From an uncultured Christensenella sp. (GTDB lineage: Bacteria > Bacillota > Clostridia > Christensenellales > UBA3700): a DNA stretch of 64,000 bases. Each line of letters begins with the position of its first letter. Position 1 is the first letter of the stretch. The notes beneath the pieces are model-generated. The model worked only from the letters and a program-made list of their open reading frames with translations, was not told where the DNA came from and did not search any database. The stretch lies in contig CAJTPC010000002.1 of NCBI GenBank assembly GCA_910578245.1, positions 1 through 64,000 of the forward strand, read 5' to 3'. Positions 1-7,569 of the stretch are shown here, in pieces. Position numbers and translations under genes: made by a program.

Positions 1-201
1 TTCTAAAAGCATATGCACGTGGTCTGGGCAGACTTCTGCTTCTAATATATTTACTCCTTTCCATTTGCACAATTCTCGTAGAATTGCTCCTATATCTAAT
101 CTTTTTTGACCGTAGAATACTTTTCTGCGATACTTGGGTGCAAATACTATGTGATATTTGCAATTCCACTTCGAATGTGCTAAACTATGTATGTCATTCA
201 C
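1..201 (-). CDS. tnpA: IS200/IS605 TnpA transposase (partial, 3' end cut off)
   Basis: Y1-type (HUH) transposase that moves single-stranded DNA copies. Read on the minus strand from a GTG at 201, preceded by the strong site AGGAGGTACAGTCAA, the protein begins NDIHSLAHSKWNCKYHIVF and continues through FAPKYRRKVFYG to CPDHVHMLL. These are the conserved N-terminal half and HUH motif (H-V-H) of TnpA. The alternative ATG at 197 runs into a stop after five codons, so the GTG is the start. The catalytic tyrosine lies beyond the window edge. The visible part has no frameshift. Confidence 0.85.
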   Translation of the reverse strand, partial: MNDIHSLAHSKWNCKYHIVFAPKYRRKVFYGQKRLDIGAILRELCKWKGVNILEAEVCPDHVHMLLE

Positions 202-330
202 TTGACTGTACCTCCTTTGTTTTCGTAATTAGGTGGCAGACCTAATTCCATTATACCAAAGGAGGTATTTTTCAGCACTCATCGGCTAAGCCTTTCTTGA
301 ACCACGCGTCTAACGCGTGGATTTCTTATA
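1..330 (-). mobile_element. IS200/IS605-family insertion sequence, left-end portion
   Basis: The window opens inside an IS200/IS605-type element. The tnpA gene reads off the left edge, and the sequence upstream of its start carries an imperfect subterminal palindrome (CCACGCGT / ACGCGTGG at 302-320). Such hairpins are what the Y1 transposase of this family recognises at its ends instead of inverted repeats. The outer boundary near 330 is estimated from the hairpin position. The other end lies outside the window, so whether the element is complete or carries tnpB is unknown. Confidence 0.75.
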
Positions 331-337
331 CATTAAG

Positions 338-360
338 AAAGCGTGATATAATCACGCTTT
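338..360. terminator. Hairpin, probable bidirectional terminator
   Basis: Inverted repeat AAAGCGTGAT / ATCACGCTTT followed by a T run on the plus side. It lies between the IS element and the stop of the 312-aa minus-strand gene, where a terminator would be expected. Confidence 0.5.
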
Positions 361-377
361 TTGATTTATCTGGTGAA

Positions 378-1316
378 TTATACTATCGTCGTCGTCAACG
401 TTTCTCCGCTAACTGCCGACTGATACATCATCCAATATCCTCTACCGCCTTTTTCTATTTCCATCCACTGTCTGCAGTCGTTACTGTTTTGCGGAGGATT
501 TGAATCGTCTTTATCAGGTACTCCGTAACAAATTATATTTGGTACTCCTTCGCTTTCTATCACTCCTACCACGTAGTACCCATCGCCCTCGATAGGCACT
601 CTCGCCCACTTGCTATCTGGTATAAGCAAAGTCAACTCTTCGTCCTTTTCGTGCGCCTCAAACAATTCGTTCAAGTTCTTCTCAATCTTTTTATAGAACG
701 GCTCTGCCGTCTTAGTTTTGCTCACCTTTTTGTCCTGTCTGAATTGACTAATCTTTTCTGTCTTATCTTCGCGTACAAACGAAGTTCCAACAGCAACGCT
801 TTCGCCAATAGGCTCTTGTTCTACCTCAGCGACAACCTCTTCCATAGTATTTGCTTGAGCGTCAGCCATAGCGTTAGATTCATCATCAGTCCTTTGACTA
901 TCATTGACAGGATTTTGCTCTAGAGCAATTTGTTCGACTATTTCCATCGTTCCCATCGCATTGTCGATTCTTTGCGGCATTCTCGCGTAATATCTGTGAA
1001 CGTCTATCATCAAAGCGTTGGGAGAGAATCTTCCCTTATTACTTCCCATACATACCACACTGCCGTCTGCGACTACTACGATTTGTATAGTCTTATTGAG
1101 GTCGTAAAGCGCATTGAACTTATGCTCGCCGTCAAAGAGATTACCCAAGTACATAATATCTTCTCCGCACTTTATACAGATTACGCCATTGCCTTTCAAT
1201 CCCAATATTCTGACAAAGCAACTTGTCCTGCCCGCAAAGTTTTCAAATTTGACAATACCCGAACAATTACTTTTGCCGTGTTCCGTAATAATAACTATCT
1301 TTTTCAAAATTACCAT
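378..1316 (-). CDS. Hypothetical protein, 312 aa, two-domain
   Basis: I do not recognise a named family. The first ~110 residues look like a beta-rich domain (VIITEHGKSNCSG..., repeated hydrophobic strands). A low-complexity acidic linker follows (~120-190, rich in E, A, V, D). The C-terminal domain (~205-312) contains FYKKIEKNLNELF and an aromatic/glycine-rich end (GGRGYWMMYQSAVSGET). There is no signal peptide or transmembrane segment, so it should be cytoplasmic. The start is supported by GGAGGTAGAAT directly before ATG. It stands alone between the IS end and a decayed acetyltransferase. Confidence 0.7.
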   Translation of the reverse strand: MVILKKIVIITEHGKSNCSGIVKFENFAGRTSCFVRILGLKGNGVICIKCGEDIMYLGNLFDGEHKFNALYDLNKTIQIVVVADGSVVCMGSNKGRFSPNALMIDVHRYYARMPQRIDNAMGTMEIVEQIALEQNPVNDSQRTDDESNAMADAQANTMEEVVAEVEQEPIGESVAVGTSFVREDKTEKISQFRQDKKVSKTKTAEPFYKKIEKNLNELFEAHEKDEELTLLIPDSKWARVPIEGDGYYVVGVIESEGVPNIICYGVPDKDDSNPPQNSNDCRQWMEIEKGGRGYWMMYQSAVSGETLTTTIV

Positions 1317-1423
1317 ATTCTACCTCCGTACACGATAACTTATGCAACGGCAAACCTTAATATGCAGAAAATCAATATCTTTACTTGAATAGCAAAGTAT
1401 GATATAATTGATGTAATATATAA

Positions 1424-1842
1424 TTAAAAGGAAAACGCCAACGAATATTGAAAGAGATGTTTGCCGAAATAGGCGAAAATTGTTATATTGAATCGCCTTT
1501 CCATTCCAACTTCGGCGGTAAGCGCTGCCATTTCGGCAATGACGTGTACGCGTACTTGCCACAGCCGGACACCCAATACTTCCTCAATTAAGAGAGTTGG
1601 GCTATCAATACAACGCTCCGATTTATATCGGCAAAAACTGTTGGCTTGGCGCGGGAGTAATTGTATTGCCGGGTGTAAAAATTGGCGAGAATACCGTAAT
1701 AGGCGCAGGAAGCGTAGTAACTAAAGATATGCCCTCCAACGTCGTCGCTGTCGGCAATCCTTGCAAAGTATTAAGAGAGATTAACGAAAAAGACAAAGAA
1801 TATTATTTTAAGAATAGAAAAATAGATTATTCGAAAATTTGA
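1424..1842 (+). pseudogene. Maltose/galactoside O-acetyltransferase remnant
   Basis: Decayed left-handed beta-helix acyltransferase of the Maa/LacA/NodL type, which acetylates sugars from acetyl-CoA. The 5' part is gone: a stop lies just upstream and homology starts at LKEMFAEIGENCYIESPFHS. Near 1545-1552 the frame changes within FGNDVYA, and reading resumes in another frame at VLATAGHPILPQLRELGYQ, continuing to GAGVIVLPGVKIGENTVIG and the normal end near NRKIDYSKI. About 25 codons that normally join the two parts (the active-site loop) are missing, so an internal deletion caused the frame change. The 81-codon open frame starting at 1597 is only the 3' half. Confidence 0.8.
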
Positions 1843-1858
1843 TAAATTGAAATCAAGA

Positions 1859-2686
1859 CTAATTAAGCAATTCGCTCAACTTGATAAATTGGTCTATATC
1901 CAATACTTCGCCCCGTATTCTCTCGTCCAATCCCATATCAAAAAGCGCTTTGTTGGCTACTTCCCTGCTCACGCCGAGACCGCTCATTAAATTATTGACA
2001 AGCGTCTTTCTGCGCATTGCAAAGGCGCACTTGATTACCTTTTTTACTTTAGCTTTGTCAACGTGGGCGTAGGTATCGTCTAGGTCTATGCGCACGATAC
2101 AACTGTCTACGTTGGGCTGAGGAGTAAACATGTAGCGAGGTACGTCCCGCATAACCTTCGCCTTGCCCTCTAAAGCTATTGCAAGCGTGATTACGCCGTA
2201 GTCCCCGTCCGTTGCAGTGGACGTAAGACGTACGCCCACTTCCTTTTGTATCATTACGGTAATACTCTTAGGGCGACGTTTACGCTCAAGAAATCTCATT
2301 ATTATAGGCGTGGTGATATAGTACGGAAGATTGGCTACAACCTTGTACTCCTTGCCGTCAAGCAGTTCGTCAAGCTCCTCATCGCTCACCTTTTGTATAT
2401 CTCTAAATACCACTTCCACCTTGTCTTCCAAGCCCTTGAGAGTCTGCCCAAGTATCGGTACAAGATTTCTGTCAATCTCAAAAGCCAACACCTTGCCCGC
2501 GCTCTTGGCTAGCTCTCGCGTAAGCGTACCTGCGCCCGCGCCTATCTCAACGACAACGTCGTCCTCGCCTACGCCCGCGTCCTTTACCATGGCTTGCAAA
2601 AGATTGGTGTCGGTGATAAAGTTCTGACCGAACTGCTTATTGAATCTAAAGTTGTGGTCTTGTAGTATTTGTTTTATATCGCTCAT
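1859..2686 (-). CDS. rsmA: 16S rRNA (adenine1518/1519-N6) dimethyltransferase RsmA/KsgA
   Basis: SAM-dependent enzyme that dimethylates two adjacent adenosines in helix 45 of 16S rRNA late in 30S assembly. The 275-aa length is normal. The N-terminal FGQNFITD, the SAM-binding motif VVEIGAGAGTLTREL (~46-60), the catalytic NLPYYITTPI motif (~119-128) and the C-terminal helical domain (KTLVNNL) are all visible. It is the last gene of a run that reads metG, tatD, radical SAM, rsmA on the minus strand, a neighbourhood common in Bacillota. No frameshift or missing motif is seen. Confidence 0.97.
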   Translation of the reverse strand: MSDIKQILQDHNFRFNKQFGQNFITDTNLLQAMVKDAGVGEDDVVVEIGAGAGTLTRELAKSAGKVLAFEIDRNLVPILGQTLKGLEDKVEVVFRDIQKVSDEELDELLDGKEYKVVANLPYYITTPIIMRFLERKRRPKSITVMIQKEVGVRLTSTATDGDYGVITLAIALEGKAKVMRDVPRYMFTPQPNVDSCIVRIDLDDTYAHVDKAKVKKVIKCAFAMRRKTLVNNLMSGLGVSREVANKALFDMGLDERIRGEVLDIDQFIKLSELLN

Positions 2687-2692
2687 AATATC

Positions 2693-2881
2693 TCAATTCT
2701 TGCTGTATTGGATCTGGTTGATTCCATATGTTTCAAAAACTTTGCAAAGTTCTTCTACCCCCATTATGCCAACCATTTTAAGATGCTTGATCGTTCCGTA
2801 TGAACGGGCGTTGGCAACACCTTTATATTTTTCATAAATTTTCTCTATTCCGTACGCAGTAGAAAGTCTAAAGCAACGCTC
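2693..2881 (-). pseudogene. Orphan ORF fragment between rsmA and the radical SAM gene
   Basis: A frame stays open for 63 codons and fills the whole gap between rsmA and the radical SAM gene, overlapping the end of the latter. It reads ...RLSTAYGIEKIYEKYKG... and ends VFETYGINQIQYSKN, which looks like real protein (mixed charge, helix-like), but there is no ATG before the last third and no ribosome-binding site. Either it is the 3' remnant of a truncated gene or a frameshifted tail of the upstream gene. I could not assign a family. Confidence 0.35.
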
Positions 2882-3464
2882 TTACTCTCAATTTTGCTCC
2901 CACTGACTTAGCTATCTCTCTTGCCTTTGCTATCTCTTCTTGACCTATCACGTCTACCACGCTCAATACAACGTTGCCGCCGTGACCCACGCACGCCTTA
3001 GCAAAGTCGAGCATTATGTCAAAAGCTCTCTCGCCAAAGTCGCTATGGCATATCTTATCGTACTTGACGCTATCCGTAGCGTTGAGCGAAATATTGATAG
3101 TATCTATACACTTAGATATTCTAGCCGTGATATCCTCGCCCAAAATAGCGTTGGCTTGACCGTTGGTATTTATTCTCGTCTTAGCGCCTTTTGAATGTAC
3201 GTAATCGCATATCTTCTCTATAGCGTCAAAACGATACGTAGGCTCGCCGTATCCGCAAAATACCACTTCGCCGTAATCGGCTAAATCGTACTCTTTCTCA
3301 AGTATATCAATCACCGTTTCGGCGCTAGGCTCGTCCTTTATCCACAAATCGCCGTATATAGGCTTGTCGTAATAGCGCACACAAAACTCACAGCGGTTGG
3401 AACAACGGTTGGTCAAATTGATATAAATATTCTTGTCTACCGTATAAACGTACTTATTTTGCAT
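2868..3464 (-). CDS. TatD-associated radical SAM protein
   Basis: Small (198 aa) radical SAM enzyme. The CxxxCxxC cluster motif sits near residue 20 (RCSNRCEFCVRYYD), followed by the glycine-containing SAM-binding strand VVFCGYGEPTYR and INTNGQAN. No C-terminal SPASM-like cluster is present. The length and location directly downstream of tatD (8-nt gap) match the group known as TatD-family-linked radical SAM proteins, whose substrate is not established. The start is set by GAGGTGAGGT next to the ATG. Cytoplasmic and probably co-transcribed with metG and tatD. Confidence 0.85.
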   Translation of the reverse strand: MQNKYVYTVDKNIYINLTNRCSNRCEFCVRYYDKPIYGDLWIKDEPSAETVIDILEKEYDLADYGEVVFCGYGEPTYRFDAIEKICDYVHSKGAKTRINTNGQANAILGEDITARISKCIDTINISLNATDSVKYDKICHSDFGERAFDIMLDFAKACVGHGGNVVLSVVDVIGQEEIAKAREIAKSVGAKLRVRALL

Positions 3465-3472
3465 ACCTCACC

Positions 3473-4246
3473 TCACTTGTCGTATTTGAAAAACAATCTC
3501 TTCGTATTCTCGTAGGTCAACTTCTCTATTATTTCTCTATCCACGCCCTTTACGCTTGCAATCTTGTCTACCACAAGATTGACATATTTCGGCTCGTTGG
3601 GTTGTCCTCTAAACGGAACCGGCGTCATATACGGACTGTCCGTTTCTACCAAAAGCCTATCGGACGGTATTGACGTAATCACGTCGTCTTTCTTTGCGTT
3701 CTTAAACGTAATTGCTCCGCCGAGAGCGTAATAGCAATCGAATTTATTGAATTGCTTTATCATCTCAGCGCTTCCCGAATAGCAATGCAACAAAACTCCG
3801 CGATTTAGCTTATCCCTGCGCGAACTAAGAATATCTATCGCGTCTGCGTACGCATCGCGAATATGCAAAACTATCGGCAGTCCGACTTTGTCGGCTAAGT
3901 CAATTTGTCTTGCAAAGACGTCGCGTTGGACTTCGCGCTCCGACTTGTCGTAAAAGTAATCGAGTCCTATCTCGCCAATCGCAAGCGCCTTTTTATTGCA
4001 AGCGTTTTGCAAATAAAACTCTTCGACTTTATCGTCATAATACTTTGCGTCATGCGGATGTGTACCTATTATTGCGTAGATATTGTCGTATTTTTCGGCT
4101 AGTTCTAATGCGCTCTTAGACGATTGCATATCAAAACCTACTTCAAATACGCTCTCCAAACCGTTCTGCGACAAGCTCATTGAGATTTCGCCAACTCTGC
4201 CAATCAATCTTTCATCGCTCAAATGCGCATGAGAATCAATAATCAT
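3473..4246 (-). CDS. tatD: TatD-family metal-dependent deoxyribonuclease
   Basis: TIM-barrel metallohydrolase of the TatD/YabD family, acting as a 3'-5' exonuclease in DNA and RNA turnover. The 257 residues carry all expected metal-binding motifs: DSHAHL at the N terminus, AIGEIGLDYF near residue 92, VLHIRDA, LLHCYSGS and VETDSPY. It sits 14 nt downstream of metG and upstream of the radical SAM gene, the same order as in many Bacillota. Confidence 0.95.
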   Translation of the reverse strand: MIIDSHAHLSDERLIGRVGEISMSLSQNGLESVFEVGFDMQSSKSALELAEKYDNIYAIIGTHPHDAKYYDDKVEEFYLQNACNKKALAIGEIGLDYFYDKSEREVQRDVFARQIDLADKVGLPIVLHIRDAYADAIDILSSRRDKLNRGVLLHCYSGSAEMIKQFNKFDCYYALGGAITFKNAKKDDVITSIPSDRLLVETDSPYMTPVPFRGQPNEPKYVNLVVDKIASVKGVDREIIEKLTYENTKRLFFKYDK

Positions 4247-4260
4247 ATTCTGCCTTATGT

Positions 4261-6231
4261 TTATCCTACGATACTTCCCGACTTAACGGACTTTATAGGA
4301 GCTATCAAAGCCAAATCGCCGTTTTCGTCCTCAGCGCATAGCACCATACCTTGAGACTCGATTCCCCTTAGTTTTGCAGGCTTTAAGTTGGTAACAACGA
4401 TTACTTGCTTACCCACCATATCTTCAGGCGTATAATATTTAGCAATACCGCTTACGATAGTACGCGGATTGTTCTCGCCCACGTCTATTTGCGAGCAGAG
4501 CAACTTGTCGGCTTTTTCCACCTTTTTGCACTCCAAGACAGTTCCCACCTTGAGTTCTACCTTTGCAAAATCTTCTATTCCTATCTGTTGTAGCGTAACT
4601 ACGTTTTCCACTTTTTCTTTCTCCTTTTTCTGCTCTTTGGCTTTTTTCATCTCTTGTTCCAAGATTTCGTCCATAACCTTTAGTTCTTTAGCAATATCTA
4701 ATCTTTGGAAAAGCTGTTCGCCTTTGTCTACCTTTAAGCCGTAAATCTTTGCTCCGAATTTTTGCAAAGAGTCAAAGCCTGTCAATCCCATGCCCTCTTT
4801 AATACCCAACTTCTCGAATATTTTGGCAGGCGTCTGCGTAAGGAAAGGTTGAAGTATTACAGACGTAATTCTTATAGTTTCGCAGAGATTATAAAGCACC
4901 GTCTTTAGCCTTTGCTTTCCCTCATCGCTCTTGGCAAGAATCCAAGGAGTACATTCGTCGATATACTTATTTGCCCTTTGAATTACCTTGAAAATCGTAT
5001 CCAAGGCTTCGGGCGCTCTCATCTCGTCCATATACGCCGTAACTGTCGGGAACATTTTTTCCGCCATTGCAATCAAATCTTTATCGATGTCGTTGCAATC
5101 TATAGGCTCAGGTATAACTCCGTCAAAGTATTGCGCAACCATTGCCGTAACTCTCGACACAAGATTTCCAAGGTCGTTGGCAAGGTCGCTGTTGCGAAGT
5201 TTGAGGAATATTTCGTTGGTAAAGTTGCCGTCTTGTCCAAACGGAACTTCTCTCAACATATAATATCTCAGCGCGTCCACGCCGTATCTCTCGCAGAGAA
5301 TAAACGGGTCCACGATATTGCCCTTAGACTTGCTCATCTTATCGTTGTTGAACATAAGCCAGCCGTGACCGTAAACTTTCTTTGGCAAAGGTAAATCAAG
5401 CGCCATAAGAATTGCGGGCCAAATTATCGAATGGAAACGTATAATTTCCTTGCCCATCATATGCACGTCCGCAGGCCAATACTTCTTGAAAAGTTTGTCG
5501 TTATCGCCGCCGTAGCCAAGCGCAGTGATATAGTTGGTAAGCGCGTCTATCCACACGTAAACGACGTGCTTAGAATCGAACGGAACTTTTATACCCCAAT
5601 CAAATGAAGTACGCGACACGCAAAGGTCTTGCAGTCCGGGTTTGATAAAGTTGTTGAGCATCTCATTTTGACGGGTAATAGGCTGTAAAAACTCCTTGTC
5701 GTCCTCAATAAGTTTTTGAATCTTATCTTGATACTTGCTTAGCTTGAAGAAATAGCTCTCTTCTTTGGTAAGTTCTACTTCTCTTCCGCAGTCGGGACAT
5801 TTTCCGTCAACTAGTTGCGTCTTTGTCCAAAAAGCCTCGCAAGGCGTACAATACCACCCCTCGTAAGCGCTCTTGTATATGTCGCCTTTGTCGTAGAGTT
5901 TTTGGAAAATCTTCTGTACTGCCCTCTCATGTTCTTCATCTGTCGTGCGAATAAACTTATCGTAAGATATATCGAGCAAATCCCAAAGTTTTTTAAGTTC
6001 GTCTACAACGCCGTCAATATATTGCTTGACAGGCACTCCGCATGCGCCGGCAACCTTTTGGATTTTTTGTCCATGCTCATCAGTACCCGTAAGATAAAAT
6101 ACATCGTATCCCTGCATACGCTTATATCTTGCTAATGCGTCGCAAATAATTGTCGTATAGCAAGTGCCAATGTGCCACTTTCCGCTAGGATAATAAATAG
6201 GCGTAGTGATATAAAACTTTTTCTTCTCCAT
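4261..6231 (-). CDS. metG: Methionyl-tRNA synthetase
   Basis: Class I aminoacyl-tRNA synthetase charging tRNA-Met. Visible are the HIGH-type motif (PSGKWHIGT, ~15-23), the zinc knuckle (CTPC...CPDC, ~128-147), the KMSKS loop (NDKMSKSKGN, ~300) and a C-terminal EMAP/Trbp111-like tRNA-binding domain (from ~560, KVELKVGTV...GIAKYYTPEDMVGKQ). I chose the ATG at 6231 (MEKKKFYITTP) because AGGAAGG lies 5 nt upstream; an in-frame start 15 nt further out lacks a site. The length of 656 aa fits the long form with the C-terminal domain. First gene of the metG-tatD run. Confidence 0.97.
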   Translation of the reverse strand: MEKKKFYITTPIYYPSGKWHIGTCYTTIICDALARYKRMQGYDVFYLTGTDEHGQKIQKVAGACGVPVKQYIDGVVDELKKLWDLLDISYDKFIRTTDEEHERAVQKIFQKLYDKGDIYKSAYEGWYCTPCEAFWTKTQLVDGKCPDCGREVELTKEESYFFKLSKYQDKIQKLIEDDKEFLQPITRQNEMLNNFIKPGLQDLCVSRTSFDWGIKVPFDSKHVVYVWIDALTNYITALGYGGDNDKLFKKYWPADVHMMGKEIIRFHSIIWPAILMALDLPLPKKVYGHGWLMFNNDKMSKSKGNIVDPFILCERYGVDALRYYMLREVPFGQDGNFTNEIFLKLRNSDLANDLGNLVSRVTAMVAQYFDGVIPEPIDCNDIDKDLIAMAEKMFPTVTAYMDEMRAPEALDTIFKVIQRANKYIDECTPWILAKSDEGKQRLKTVLYNLCETIRITSVILQPFLTQTPAKIFEKLGIKEGMGLTGFDSLQKFGAKIYGLKVDKGEQLFQRLDIAKELKVMDEILEQEMKKAKEQKKEKEKVENVVTLQQIGIEDFAKVELKVGTVLECKKVEKADKLLCSQIDVGENNPRTIVSGIAKYYTPEDMVGKQVIVVTNLKPAKLRGIESQGMVLCAEDENGDLALIAPIKSVKSGSIVG

Positions 6232-6246
6232 ACCAACCTTCCTCAA

Positions 6247-6537
6247 ATAAATTTTCTATATTATTATACATTACGCGCAAAAAAATGTAAACACAAAACG
6301 AGGCTTTTATTTAATAGCTGAAGATTTCTCCTATATTGAGATTTCTCCGCTACGGTCGAAACCACAGTAAAAAGTGTCAAAATGACAAAATACTAATGCT
6401 CAATTACAAAAGACTTCCGCTCAAATTATACTTAATAAAAAAGAACGTATCGAATTACGCTCATTTAATATCGCTTTTGCAAAACAAAAATTTCAAACGT
6501 CTTAGGCAAATCTCCCTGCAGTATGGCAATATGCTTA
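6247..6537. other. Intergenic region without a credible gene
   Basis: About 290 nt between metG and the small membrane protein. It holds the metG promoter region (AT-rich) and a stretch resembling degraded intergenic repeats (two similar copies of AGATTTCTCC near 6325-6350). The 73-codon plus-strand frame across it has no ribosome-binding site and no protein-like character. Confidence 0.5.
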
Positions 6538-6744
6538 CTACTCTACCGGTCCGATGACAGACGGTTCGCACATATTTAGTCCAATAACAACTCCCAATAC
6601 TATCCAAAGCGCTACGCCGTAAAACATACTTTGAAAGAACGCCTTCTTATAATCCGCGTCCTTAACGAAGAAGTAGAGTACCAACGCCAGTGGCGGCAAG
6701 AGTACTCCCGTCAAAAAGCATAGGTCTTTAAGCGTCTTGGACAT
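6538..6744 (-). CDS. Small two-TM membrane protein downstream of V-ATPase
   Basis: Predicted 68-aa membrane protein with two hydrophobic helices (about 8-27 and 38-58) joined by a charged loop (KDADYKKAFFQ). It starts immediately after the subunit D stop, so it is co-transcribed with the V-ATPase operon. In E. hirae small genes (ntpH, ntpJ) follow subunit D, but I cannot show homology to them. A role linked to the ATPase is only suggested by position. Confidence 0.65.
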   Translation of the reverse strand: MSKTLKDLCFLTGVLLPPLALVLYFFVKDADYKKAFFQSMFYGVALWIVLGVVIGLNMCEPSVIGPVE

Positions 6745-7380
6745 CTAGACCTCCTCGGCTATCATCGCTTTGACTTTGACAAGTCGAACTATCGTACTTC
6801 TCTCATTCTCGTCAAGTTTCATAGTGATAAACTTAATAGTTTCTTCAAGTTGAGGTATCATTACGTATTCTAAGGCATTGACGCGACGTCTTGTCTTTTC
6901 TATCTCGATTGCAAGCATATTGCAGGTCTTTTCTACTTCGGCAAGTTTTACCATGCGCTCCAAAAGTCCGTTCATCACTTCCACGGAATTGTCAAGTTCC
7001 GCAGTTACTGCTGAAAACGAATAGGGATATTTGTCGCCCTCCCCGCTTGCTTTGACGCTAATCAGCGGAACTTCTACGCTCATTACGTTTTGACTGTCAA
7101 GTTCTATCTTGACGCTCTTTGACGGCATTGCGACAGCCTCTTGAATTACAGCGTCATCGCTTACGGCTTTGGCCACGACAAATGTAGTCAACGCCGACTT
7201 TAGCTCAACTTCGACCTGTTCTCTGAGCGCTTTGTTTTGGTTGGCGAACTCCATAAACCGTCTAATCATCTCATCCGATTTATCCTTTAATAGTTTGTGA
7301 CCTCTTACCGCCATCTTAAGACGCGTCTTTAATCTTTTCAACTCCATTCTTGTGGGGTTTACGTTTAGTCTTTCTGCCAT
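6745..7380 (-). CDS. ntpD: V-type ATPase subunit D
   Basis: Central rotor shaft of the V1 sector. The 211-aa protein begins with the family signature VNPTRMELKRLKTRLKMA and is long-helical at both ends, with the conserved C-terminal RRVNALEYVMIPQLEET segment, as expected for the coiled-coil shaft. Unlike the other subunits, which are separated by a few bases or overlap, this gene is separated from subunit B by 189 nt that contain two palindromic TetR-type operators and a -10-like TATAAT. It can therefore be regulated apart from the rest. Confidence 0.96.
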   Translation of the reverse strand: MAERLNVNPTRMELKRLKTRLKMAVRGHKLLKDKSDEMIRRFMEFANQNKALREQVEVELKSALTTFVVAKAVSDDAVIQEAVAMPSKSVKIELDSQNVMSVEVPLISVKASGEGDKYPYSFSAVTAELDNSVEVMNGLLERMVKLAEVEKTCNMLAIEIEKTRRRVNALEYVMIPQLEETIKFITMKLDENERSTIVRLVKVKAMIAEEV

Positions 7381-7412
7381 TTGCCTGCCTAATATAATAT
7401 CGATTTATTATT

Positions 7413-7425
7413 TGAACATTGTTCA
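7413..7425. promoter_or_regulatory. TetR-type operator copy 1 upstream of subunit D
   Basis: Palindrome TGAACATTGTTCA located 33-45 nt upstream of the subunit D start. The same core occurs at 7544-7560 and next to the tetR gene at 28882-28896, which suggests the local TetR protein binds all three. Confidence 0.65.
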
Positions 7426-7543
7426 GCTTTATGTTTTATCGACACATATACAATATTTTTACTAATTCTATAATTATTATTATATCTATACCGTAGGTTT
7501 AATATTATAGACTTTACAGAGATTATATTTGTCGATTGTTTTA

Positions 7544-7560
7544 ATTGAACATTGTTCAAT
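7544..7560. promoter_or_regulatory. TetR-type operator copy 2 with internal promoter
   Basis: Perfect 17-bp palindrome ATTGAACATTGTTCAAT just after the subunit B stop. On the minus strand a TATAAT (plus positions 7522-7527) lies 17 nt beyond the operator half GTTCAA, so the operator would cover the -35 region of an internal promoter reading into subunit D. The promoter itself is inference; the palindrome is seen directly. Confidence 0.65.
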
Positions 7561-7569
7561 TTGTTTATT

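Noticed and set aside
4912..5394. 160-codon plus-strand ORF within metG
   Set aside because: Antisense shadow of metG with no protein family signal.
6336..6557. 73-codon plus-strand ORF between metG and the V-ATPase end
   Set aside because: No ribosome-binding site, composition of intergenic repeat-like sequence, and its end overlaps the small membrane protein gene on the other strand.
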